Shown: positions 51,880 to 59,311 of the stretch, in pieces
How the letters are laid out: every line of letters begins with the position of its first letter
Numbering within the stretch: the stretch's first letter is position 1
Source: an uncultured Oscillospiraceae bacterium
GTDB taxonomy: Bacteria > Bacillota > Clostridia > Oscillospirales > Oscillospiraceae
Assembly: GCA_934636865.1 (NCBI GenBank)
Contig: CAKUBI010000006.1
Coordinates: 1-64,000, forward strand
Direction of reading: 5' to 3'
DNA length: 64,000 nucleotides
Translations under genes and position numbers: made by a program
The notes under the pieces: generated by a model
Told to the model about the DNA's origin: nothing
The model's input: only the letters and a program-made list of their open reading frames with translations
Databases searched by the model: none

Positions 51880-51985
51880 AGAAGGTCGAATCGTATCGCA
51901 GAAAACCCGGCAGGCACCCGATTGCGCAGCGTGTGCAGCGCTTCAAGCCTTGATCCCGCAATGTAAATTTTCTCTGGGAGGGTTT

Positions 51986-52028
51986 AAGGGAGGGATATCT
52001 CTTTTTCAAAAAGAGATATCCCTCCCTT
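51986..52028. repeat. 43-bp perfect palindrome
   Basis: Arms 51986-52006 and 52008-52028 are exact reverse complements around a single central base. T residues beyond the 3' arm are few (TTGTTTC), so it may be a weak bidirectional terminator between convergent yqeB and yhaM, or a mobile-repeat relic. Confidence 0.8.
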
Positions 52029-52074
52029 GTTTCGTTCCCCTGCGCGCCGCAGGGACAAGCCGGGCGCTGCCCGC

Positions 52075-53025
52075 TTATTCGTGCTTGTAAACGCGGCGGT
52101 TATCGAGCGCAAAAACGCGCTGGCTGAACTCACCCGGCTTCATGGGCTGAAGTACCTCACGGTAGATCTCCATGCGGCTGTCGATCTGGTCGATGAGCGA
52201 GAGCAGCTCGCCCTCGGCGCACTGGGGCAGCACCGCCGCGCCGAATTCCGGCTCACCGTGGTGCGAGAGCAGCAGGTGCTGCAAAAGCACCGACTTTTCC
52301 TCCGGCGTGCCGAGCTGGGCAGCGACCTCGGCGACCTCCTGCGCGCCCATGACGAGATGGCCGAGCAGCTGGCCTTTGAGCGAATAGTCCGTCACAAGGC
52401 CGAGCTCGGAGAAGGTGAACTCGCGCTCCTTGCCGAAGTCGTGCAGCAGCGTACCGGCGAGCAGCAGGCTGCGGTCCACGGTGTCAGCATACTGAGCGGC
52501 GAGGAAATCGGCAAGGCGCAGCATGTTATACGTGTGCATGAGAAGGCCGGAGAGAAAGCTGTGGTGCACGCTTTTGGCGGCGGGGATGGTGCGGAAGGCC
52601 TCCTCATGGCGGTGCAGCATCTCCTCGCAGACGGCGCGGTAGTCCGCGTCCTCAATGGATGCGACAAGGCGCTCGATATCGGCGTAAGCGCCGTTTCGGT
52701 CGATGGGCGCGACACTCACAAGGCGCGAAACATCCACATGGTCGCCCTCCGAGGCAAGGCGGAGCTTATCGACCGTGACCTGCAGGGCGCCGCGGTAATC
52801 CGACACGCTGCCGCGGATCTTGATGACCTTGCCCGCGTCGCGCTCGCCGATGGGACCGGCGTAGTCCCAGACCTTTGCCTCGATGGTGCCGCTCTCGTCG
52901 GCGAGCACGGCGGTCAGAAACGGCTTGCCGCTGGCTGTCACCTTGGAAAAGGCGGATTTGAGCAGGTAGAAGCCCTCCACGTCGATGCCGCGCGCCATGC
53001 GCGCGATGGGCAGATCGTATTCCAT
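52075..53025 (-). CDS. yhaM: 3'-5' exoribonuclease YhaM
   Basis: 316 residues: N-terminal OB-fold nucleic-acid-binding domain (about 15-95) and an HD phosphohydrolase domain with SVHHSFLSGLLMHTYNM and LLAGTLLHDFGK (His-Asp metal site, about 160-200) plus HHGEPEFGA. Length and domain order match YhaM of Bacillus, which shortens RNA 3' ends. The ATG at 53025 follows AGAGGATAATTTT; the much longer open frame upstream runs antisense into the neighbouring gene and is rejected. Confidence 0.93.
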   Translation of the reverse strand: MEYDLPIARMARGIDVEGFYLLKSAFSKVTASGKPFLTAVLADESGTIEAKVWDYAGPIGERDAGKVIKIRGSVSDYRGALQVTVDKLRLASEGDHVDVSRLVSVAPIDRNGAYADIERLVASIEDADYRAVCEEMLHRHEEAFRTIPAAKSVHHSFLSGLLMHTYNMLRLADFLAAQYADTVDRSLLLAGTLLHDFGKEREFTFSELGLVTDYSLKGQLLGHLVMGAQEVAEVAAQLGTPEEKSVLLQHLLLSHHGEPEFGAAVLPQCAEGELLSLIDQIDSRMEIYREVLQPMKPGEFSQRVFALDNRRVYKHE

Positions 53026-53123
53026 AAAATTATCCTCTTTTCTGCCCGCGCGGCCGCGCGGGCGTTCCTTTTGTTCTGAAAAAATTATTATAGCACGAAA
53101 CGCAACGGCGTGCACGGATTTTC

Positions 53124-54359
53124 TTACGCCTTCCCCGCGCGATCGAGCCAGCCCTTCCCCTCGGTGAAGCGCGCGACGAGGAACGACACCACATAGTCGC
53201 CCGCGGAGTTGATCATCGTCGCGGGCGGATCGACCAGATTGCCGATCGTCACGGCGATGGGGTAGGCAATGGCCATCTGCGTGGGGAAGAAAAGCGTGCA
53301 GATGATATACTCGCCGATGTACCCGCCGCCGGGGATGCCGCTCATGGCGACGGAGCTGAACACGGCCACGAGCAGGATCTTGACGACCAGCCCCGCGCCT
53401 TCGAGCGGGATACCGAACACGCCGAAGAGAAACGCGATCTTCAGCACGCAGCTGAAGCACGAGCCGTCCATGTGCATCGTCGCGCCCAGCGGGAGCACGA
53501 GATCGGAGATGTCGCGCGGAATACCGCTGTCCTCGGCGGCTTCGAGGTTCGTCGGGATGGTCGCGACCGACGAGCAGGTGCCGAGCGCCGTGACCGCCGG
53601 GCGCAGGATGTGCCGCCGCATGACGGCGACGCCCTCCCTCCCGCCGCCGAGATACGCGTAGAGCGGGAACGCAGCGAGCGCATAGACAAGGCAGAGGGGG
53701 TAGTAGGCGAGCATCGCCCGGCCATAGGCCGCGGTGATCTGCGCGCCGTAGGCCGCGACGAGCGAGGCAAAAAAGCCGAAAAACGCGACGGGCGCATAGT
53801 AGGAGATGAGCGAGACGACCTTCAAAAGGCAGTTCGTCATGTCCTGTAAGGCCCGCGCCGTCAGGCAGTCCGCCCCGCCGCTCAGGTTGACGCCGAAGCC
53901 GACGAGAAGGGAAAAGACGATGAGCGGCAGCATCGCCCGGCGCGAGAGCAGCGCGGCAAAATCCTCCACCGTGAAGAAGTTGACGATAAGCTCGGCAACG
54001 CTCGCCTGCTCATCCACTGTGCCCGCCGCCGCGTCGGCCCACGGCTCGAGCACCGGGGGATAGACGCGCACGATGAAAAGCATGATGAGCGCGGCGATCA
54101 GGCCCGTGACGATGAAAACAAGAAGCGTCGTGCCCATGATCCGGCCCGCGCGCTTCGGGCTTTTCATGCAGGCGATGGAGCTTGCGAGCGAGCAGAACAC
54201 GAGCGGCACGACGATGCAGAACATCAGGTTAATGAAGATCGTGCCGAGCGGCGCAAGGCGGACCGCTCCCGGCCACAGCGCGCCGAGCAGGCACCCGAGC
54301 ACGATGGCGAGCAGCATCGCGCCGAGGAAGCCGTAGGTGCGGAAAAACGAACGAGACAT
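53124..54359 (-). CDS. Dicarboxylate/amino acid:cation symporter (DAACS family)
   Basis: 411 residues. The family core is visible: a serine-rich CSSVATIPTNLEAA re-entrant loop near residue 275, LPLGATMHMDG near 305 (the NMDG-type motif appears as HMDG), and SGIPGGGYIG. Eight membrane helices and two hairpins are expected. It takes up glutamate, aspartate or C4-dicarboxylates with Na+ or H+. It is monocistronic, about 100 nt upstream of yhaM on the same strand; GGAGGGGTCCT precedes the ATG. Confidence 0.9.
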   Translation of the reverse strand: MSRSFFRTYGFLGAMLLAIVLGCLLGALWPGAVRLAPLGTIFINLMFCIVVPLVFCSLASSIACMKSPKRAGRIMGTTLLVFIVTGLIAALIMLFIVRVYPPVLEPWADAAAGTVDEQASVAELIVNFFTVEDFAALLSRRAMLPLIVFSLLVGFGVNLSGGADCLTARALQDMTNCLLKVVSLISYYAPVAFFGFFASLVAAYGAQITAAYGRAMLAYYPLCLVYALAAFPLYAYLGGGREGVAVMRRHILRPAVTALGTCSSVATIPTNLEAAEDSGIPRDISDLVLPLGATMHMDGSCFSCVLKIAFLFGVFGIPLEGAGLVVKILLVAVFSSVAMSGIPGGGYIGEYIICTLFFPTQMAIAYPIAVTIGNLVDPPATMINSAGDYVVSFLVARFTEGKGWLDRAGKA

Positions 54360-54423
54360 AGGACCCCTCCCTCAAAAATTGCGTTCAACACACTATAGCG
54401 GGAGGACTTGGCCGAATATGCGC

Positions 54424-54460
54424 AAAAAGAGCGCGTCCCACGCAGGACGCGCTCTTTTTT
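54424..54460. terminator. Terminator of the second ABC exporter operon
   Basis: Stem AAAAAGAGCGCGTCC/GGACGCGCTCTTTTT with a 6-nt loop, directly after the ABC gene on the minus strand. Confidence 0.9.
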
Positions 54461-54461
54461 G

Positions 54462-56387
54462 TTATTCAAGCTCGAATGCGCCGGTGTAGAGCTGGTAGTA
54501 GGTGCCCTTTTCGGCGATGAGCTTTTCGTGGCTGCCGCGCTCGATGATGCGGCCGTGGTCGAGGACCATGATGACGTCGGAATTCTTGACGGTGGAAAGA
54601 CGGTGCGCAATGACGAACACTGTGCGGCCCTCCATCAGCTTATCCATGCCGCGCTGGACGATGGCCTCGGTGCGCGTATCGATGGAGGACGTCGCCTCGT
54701 CGAGGATCATGACCGGCGGGTCGGCGACCGCCGCGCGGGCGATGGAGATGAGCTGGCGCTGGCCCTGAGAGAGGTTCGCGCCGTTGTTGGAAAGCTCAGT
54801 TGCGTAGCCCTGCGGTAATCTTGTGATGAAATCGTCCGCGCCGGCGAGCTTCGCCGCGGCGATGCACTCCTCGTCCGTCGCGCTGAGCTTACCGTAACGG
54901 ATGTTGTCCATCACCGTGCCGGTGAAGAGGTTCACGTCCTGCAAGACGATGCCGAGAGAGCGGCGCAGGTCGGCCTTTTTGATCTTGCTGACGTCGATGC
55001 CGTCGTAGAGGATCTGCCCGTCGGCAATGTCGTAAAAGCGGTTGATGAGGTTCGTGATGGTCGTTTTGCCCGCGCCCGTCGCGCCGACAAAGGCGACCTT
55101 CTGGCCGGGCTCGGCGTAAACGGAAACATCGTGCAGGACCTCCTTGTTCGGCTCGTAGCCGAAGTCCACGTCAATAAGGCGCACGTCGCCGCGCAGCGCA
55201 CGATAGCCGGTCTTGCCGTTGTCGTTCGGGTTCTTCCACGCCCAGTGGCCGGTGTGGCGGTCGCTCTCGGTGATCGTGCCGTCGGGCGCGATGTTCGCGT
55301 CAACGAGGGTGACGAAGCCGTCGTCCGTCTCGCCCTTTTCGTCAATGAGGGAAAAGACGCGCTGCGCGCCCGCGCCCGCCATGACGATGGAGTTGATCTG
55401 CTGGGAGAGCTGGTTGACGTTGCCCGTGAACTGCTTGGTCATGTTGAGGAAGGGGACGAGGATGGAGATATCCAGCGCCTTGCCGGAAAGGCTGACGTTC
55501 GGCAGACCGATGAGCAGGAACACGCCGCCCACCAGCGCGAGGGCAACGTAGAGAAGATTGCCGATGTTGCCGATGATGGGGCCGAGCACGCTCGCGTAGG
55601 CGTGGGCGCGGTAGCTGTCCTCAAAGAGGGCGTTGTTGATCTTGTCGAACTCCTCGATGGAGCGCTGCTCGTGGCAGAAGACCTTGACGACCTTCTGGCC
55701 GGTCATCGTTTCCTGAATGAAGCCCTCGGTCTTGGCCACGGCCTTCTGCTGGCGCAGGAAAAATTTGGCGCTGCCGCCGCCGACGCGCTTGGTGACGATG
55801 ACCATCAGCACGATGCCGAGCACCAGCACGAGCGTGAGCCAGAGGCTGAAATAGAGCATGATGGCGAACACGACCAGAACGATCGCGCCGGACTGGATGA
55901 AGGCGGGGATGGCCTCGGAGACGAGCTGGCGCAGCGTGTCGATATCGTTGGTGTAAAAGCTCATGATATCGCCGTGCTGGTGGGTGTCAAAGTAGCGGAT
56001 GGGAAGATCCTGCATGCCGCCGAACATCTCCTGGCGGAGCTTGTCGAGAAAGCTCTGCGTCATATAGGCCATGAGCTGCTTCTGCACGAGGATCGCGAGG
56101 ATCGAGAGCACGTACAGCGTGATGAGCAGCGTGAAGATCGGCTTGAGCTCGGCCTGCGCGGCGGCCCAGTCGCGCGAGACGTACCACCGTTCGATGACCT
56201 GAATGACGTTCTGCGTGAAAAGCGAGGGGATGGAGGATACGATGGACGAGAACAGGATGCACGCGAAGGTGATGGGCGCGAGCACGGGATAGTAGGAAAA
56301 GAGCTTTTTCACCGTGCGCTTCAGCATGGCGAGGTTCGCCGCGCCCGCGTTGGGGCCGCGGCCGGTATCGTTGGGCTTACGCTTCAT
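54462..56387 (-). CDS. ABC exporter subunit, permease-ATPase fusion with intact Walker B
   Basis: 641 residues, longer than usual because of an N-terminal extension and a linker insert (about 355-400) before the ATPase domain. Walker A GATGAGKTT is near residue 433, Walker B VMILDEATSSID keeps the catalytic Glu, and the signature reads NLSQGQRQL. It pairs with the upstream gene, whose Walker B is degenerate. The ATG at 56387 follows GGAGGTGAGCAGG and overlaps that gene by 11 nt. Confidence 0.9.
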   Translation of the reverse strand: MKRKPNDTGRGPNAGAANLAMLKRTVKKLFSYYPVLAPITFACILFSSIVSSIPSLFTQNVIQVIERWYVSRDWAAAQAELKPIFTLLITLYVLSILAILVQKQLMAYMTQSFLDKLRQEMFGGMQDLPIRYFDTHQHGDIMSFYTNDIDTLRQLVSEAIPAFIQSGAIVLVVFAIMLYFSLWLTLVLVLGIVLMVIVTKRVGGGSAKFFLRQQKAVAKTEGFIQETMTGQKVVKVFCHEQRSIEEFDKINNALFEDSYRAHAYASVLGPIIGNIGNLLYVALALVGGVFLLIGLPNVSLSGKALDISILVPFLNMTKQFTGNVNQLSQQINSIVMAGAGAQRVFSLIDEKGETDDGFVTLVDANIAPDGTITESDRHTGHWAWKNPNDNGKTGYRALRGDVRLIDVDFGYEPNKEVLHDVSVYAEPGQKVAFVGATGAGKTTITNLINRFYDIADGQILYDGIDVSKIKKADLRRSLGIVLQDVNLFTGTVMDNIRYGKLSATDEECIAAAKLAGADDFITRLPQGYATELSNNGANLSQGQRQLISIARAAVADPPVMILDEATSSIDTRTEAIVQRGMDKLMEGRTVFVIAHRLSTVKNSDVIMVLDHGRIIERGSHEKLIAEKGTYYQLYTGAFELE

Positions 56388-58134
56388 CCTGCTCACCTCC
56401 GTTCGTCTGGGATTCGTAGACCTCGCGGTAGATCGGGCTCGAGGCGAGGAGCTCGTCGTGCGTGCCCATGGTGTCGATGCGGCCGTTGTTCATCACGATG
56501 ATGAGGTCGGCGTCCTGCACGGACGCGACGCGCTGGGCGATGATGATCTTCGTGGTCTCGGGGATATAGGTGCGGAAGCCCTCGCGGATCAGCGCGTCGG
56601 TGCGGGTATCGACCGCGCTGGTCGAATCGTCAAGAATGAGGATCTTGGGCTTTTTGAGAAGGGCGCGGGCGATGCACAGGCGCTGCTTCTGCCCGCCGGA
56701 GACGTTCGTGCCGCCCTGCTCGATGTGGGTATCGTACCCGTCGGGGAAGGAGCGGACGAACTCGTCCGCCTGCGCGAGCCTGCACGCTTCGATCATTTCC
56801 TCGTCGGTGGCGTTTTCATTGCCCCAGCGCAGGTTATCCTTGATCGAGCCGGAGAAGAGCACGTTCTTCTGCAGAACGACGCTCACCGCGCCGCGCAGCG
56901 TCTCCACATCGTAGCCGCGCACGTCCACGCCGCCGACCTTGACGCTGCCCTCGGTCGTGTCGTACAGGCGGGGGATGAGCTGCACGAGCGTCGATTTGCT
57001 CGAGCCCGTGCCGCCGAGGATGCCGACCGTCTGGCCGGACCCGATGTGCAGGTTGATATCCTGCAGGGCGAATTTCTTCGCCTTGGCGGAGTACTTGAAG
57101 CTGACGTTTTCAAAGTCGATCGAGCCGTCCTTCACCTCCGTGACGGGGGAGGCGGGGTTGGTGAGCGAGGGCTTCTCGTCGAGCACCTCGCAGATGCGGA
57201 CGAAGGATTCGTACGACATCGTCAGCATGACATAGATCATCGAGATCATCATCAGCGACATCAGGATCTGCATGCCGTAGGTCAGCATGGCTGAGAGCTG
57301 GCCGACGTCGATGGTCGTGCCGCCGCCTGTGATGATGAGCTTCGAGCCGATGTAGAGCACAAAGACCATATTGAAGTACACGCAGAACTGCATCAGCGGG
57401 GAGTTGAGCGCGACCACGCGCTCGGCGTAGGTGAAGTCCCTGGCGATGTCGTGCGAGGCGGCGGCGAACTTCTTCTTTTCGTACTCCTCACGGGCAAAGC
57501 CCTTGACCACGCGCATCGCGCGTACATTTTCCTCCACGGACTCGTTGAGCCGGTCGTACTTGCGGAACACCGCGCGGAACGCGGGCATCGCCTTGCGCGC
57601 GATGAGCAGAAGCCCGACGATCAGAAGCGGGACGACGATGACGAAGGTCGTTGCGAGCGCGCCGCCCATGATATAGGCCATGACGATGGCGAAGAGGAAC
57701 ATCAGCGGGGCGCGCACGGCGATGCGGATGCAGACCATAAAGGCCATCTGCACGTTGTTCACGTCCGTCGTCATGCGCGTGACGAGCGATGCGGACGAGA
57801 ATTTGTCGATATTCTCAAAGGCAAAGTCCTGCACGCGGGTAAATACGTCGTGGCGGACGTTTTTCGCAAAGCCCGCGCTCGCGCGCGAGCCGAACAGGCC
57901 GCCCGCCGCACCGCAGCCGAGCGATACCAGCGCCATCAGAACGAGCACAAGGCCCACGCGCACGATGCCGTCCAGCGCCGCGCCGGCCTTGACCTCGTTG
58001 ATGAGGTTGGCGGTGTAAAACGGGATCAGCACTTCGATCGCGACCTCGCCGACCATGCACAAAAGCGTCAGGATCGTGGGCTTTTTGTATTCGCGGATGC
58101 AGCCCATCAGCTGCCGGATCATTTTCATTGGCAT
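56377..58134 (-). CDS. ABC exporter subunit, permease-ATPase fusion with degenerate catalytic site
   Basis: 585 residues: six-helix exporter domain then ATPase domain. Walker A reads GGTGSSKST, with Ser in place of the usual last Gly; the signature is VSGGQKQR; and Walker B ILILDDSTSAVD has Asp for the catalytic Glu. This is the non-hydrolysing half of a heterodimer. It overlaps the MarR gene upstream by ten bases, so regulator and transporter are translated together. Start ATG follows AAAGGAGAGAA. Confidence 0.9.
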   Translation of the reverse strand: MPMKMIRQLMGCIREYKKPTILTLLCMVGEVAIEVLIPFYTANLINEVKAGAALDGIVRVGLVLVLMALVSLGCGAAGGLFGSRASAGFAKNVRHDVFTRVQDFAFENIDKFSSASLVTRMTTDVNNVQMAFMVCIRIAVRAPLMFLFAIVMAYIMGGALATTFVIVVPLLIVGLLLIARKAMPAFRAVFRKYDRLNESVEENVRAMRVVKGFAREEYEKKKFAAASHDIARDFTYAERVVALNSPLMQFCVYFNMVFVLYIGSKLIITGGGTTIDVGQLSAMLTYGMQILMSLMMISMIYVMLTMSYESFVRICEVLDEKPSLTNPASPVTEVKDGSIDFENVSFKYSAKAKKFALQDINLHIGSGQTVGILGGTGSSKSTLVQLIPRLYDTTEGSVKVGGVDVRGYDVETLRGAVSVVLQKNVLFSGSIKDNLRWGNENATDEEMIEACRLAQADEFVRSFPDGYDTHIEQGGTNVSGGQKQRLCIARALLKKPKILILDDSTSAVDTRTDALIREGFRTYIPETTKIIIAQRVASVQDADLIIVMNNGRIDTMGTHDELLASSPIYREVYESQTNGGEQDEA

Positions 58135-58625
58135 TTCTCTCCTTTCCTTGGGGGGAAGGGGGGAAGGATCCCCTCCTCGATCATGCGGCGGCGCTGGTCG
58201 TCAAAGGTATCGTGGATGGTGCGCAGCGCCGCGCAGAATCTGCCGCGTTCATCGGGCGCGAGCTGCTCGAAAAACGCGCGGTATTCCGCCGCGTCCTTTT
58301 CGAAAAAGCTCTGGATGTATTCCTCTGCCTTTTCCGTGGCGCGCAGGCGGATGATGCGCCGGTCATCCGGGTCGCTCAGCCGCTCGGCAAAGCCGCCGTC
58401 CACGAGCCGGTCCACAAGCTTGCTCATCTGCTGCTTGGGCATGCGGGCGAAGTTTGCAAGCTCCGTCATCGTCATCGTGCGGCCGCTGCGGCGCAGCGAC
58501 TGGATGCAGTAGTACATGTCAAGGCTCACGCCGTCGTTGAGCATGCGCTTGAAGGGGCGGGCGAACCAGTAGTGCCACGCGGGAATGGTGTCGAGCAGCA
58601 GCTCCTGGATTTCGTTGGTCTGCAT
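58125..58625 (-). CDS. MarR family transcriptional regulator
   Basis: 166 residues. The winged-helix core includes MTMTELANFARMPKQQMSKLVDRLVDGG (helices 3-4, about 50-80) and the wing LSDPDDRRIIRLRATEKA. It leads the second heterodimeric ABC exporter operon, which mirrors the layout at 8.5-12.5 kb. An inverted repeat between its promoter and start is a candidate autoregulatory operator. Start follows AAAGGAGACAGCTT. Confidence 0.9.
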   Translation of the reverse strand: MQTNEIQELLLDTIPAWHYWFARPFKRMLNDGVSLDMYYCIQSLRRSGRTMTMTELANFARMPKQQMSKLVDRLVDGGFAERLSDPDDRRIIRLRATEKAEEYIQSFFEKDAAEYRAFFEQLAPDERGRFCAALRTIHDTFDDQRRRMIEEGILPPFPPRKGEKCQ

Positions 58626-58653
58626 AAGCTGTCTCCTTTCAATAGAATGTTCA

Positions 58654-58717
58654 CTGATATTGACTATCAGCCTGCGTCAACAGTGGTTAGGATACAACAA
58701 TTTAAAATGAATTGCAA
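58654..58717 (-). promoter_or_regulatory. Promoter and candidate operator of the second marR-ABC operon
   Basis: On the minus strand TTGCAA (58712-58717), 17-nt spacer, TATCCT (58689-58694). The perfect inverted repeat CTGATA-N5-TATCAG (58654-58670) lies about 20 bases downstream of the -10. Confidence 0.65.
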
Positions 58718-58741
58718 GAGAAACATGCGCAAAAAGGGCGC

Positions 58742-58771
58742 AAAAAACGGCAGCGTAAAGCTGCCGTTTTT
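58742..58771 (-). terminator. Terminator of the small secreted protein gene
   Basis: AAAAACGGCAGC/GCTGCCGTTTTT with a 5-nt loop, 27 nt after the stop on the minus strand. Confidence 0.85.
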
Positions 58772-58797
58772 GAGAAGGAAGCGGAAAAATCGCCGCG

Positions 58798-59118
58798 CTA
58801 CGAATGGTGATAGGCGAGCAGTTTGGCTCCCTCGGGCGAGAGAAGGGGAATCTGGAGGGTGATCGTCTGGCCGTTTGCGTTCTGCTCGAGCGTGATGGTC
58901 TGCGTGGCCGCGTCGAGATGGCTGACGGAATAGCCGTCCTCGCTTTCCACGCGGATGGTATTGTCGCCGTTTCGGCAGTGATGCTCCGTGATGCGCATTT
59001 CCTTACCGCAGAAAAAGTAGATGTAGCTCGTCTCCTTGCAGGCGTCCGCCGCCAAAACGGGGACGAGCAGCGCGAGTGAAAGCGCCAGGGACAACAACAG
59101 GGAAGGGAGCCGTTTCAT
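58798..59118 (-). CDS. Small secreted protein of unknown function
   Basis: 106 residues. A clear signal peptide (KRLPSLLLSLALSLALLVP then VLAADA, cleavage likely after ALA/AADA near residue 24) precedes a small domain with two cysteines (CGKE and HHCRNGDN region) and beta-type sequence rich in Thr and Gln. The family is not recognised. It is monocistronic with its own terminator; GGAGGACGGT precedes the ATG. Confidence 0.65.
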   Translation of the reverse strand: MKRLPSLLLSLALSLALLVPVLAADACKETSYIYFFCGKEMRITEHHCRNGDNTIRVESEDGYSVSHLDAATQTITLEQNANGQTITLQIPLLSPEGAKLLAYHHS

Positions 59119-59271
59119 CGTACCGTCCTCCTTTATGCCATGTTCCGATCGCTGGCAGGGGTGCTTACACCATCAGCATGGCATGAAAAGAAGAAAAAGG
59201 CAAGAGAAATTTGAATTCTGCGAAAAATCCGGCACTTTGGCAAAAATTCAGGGCGAAAACGGTGCGAGATC

Positions 59272-59305
59272 AAAAAAAGCCAGCGCCGGGATAAGCGGCG
59301 CTGGC
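59272..59305 (-). terminator. Terminator of the GTPase-NYN gene
   Basis: On the minus strand GCCAGCGCC/GGCGCTGGC with a 9-nt loop, then seven T residues. Confidence 0.9.
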
Positions 59306-59311
59306 CCTTTG

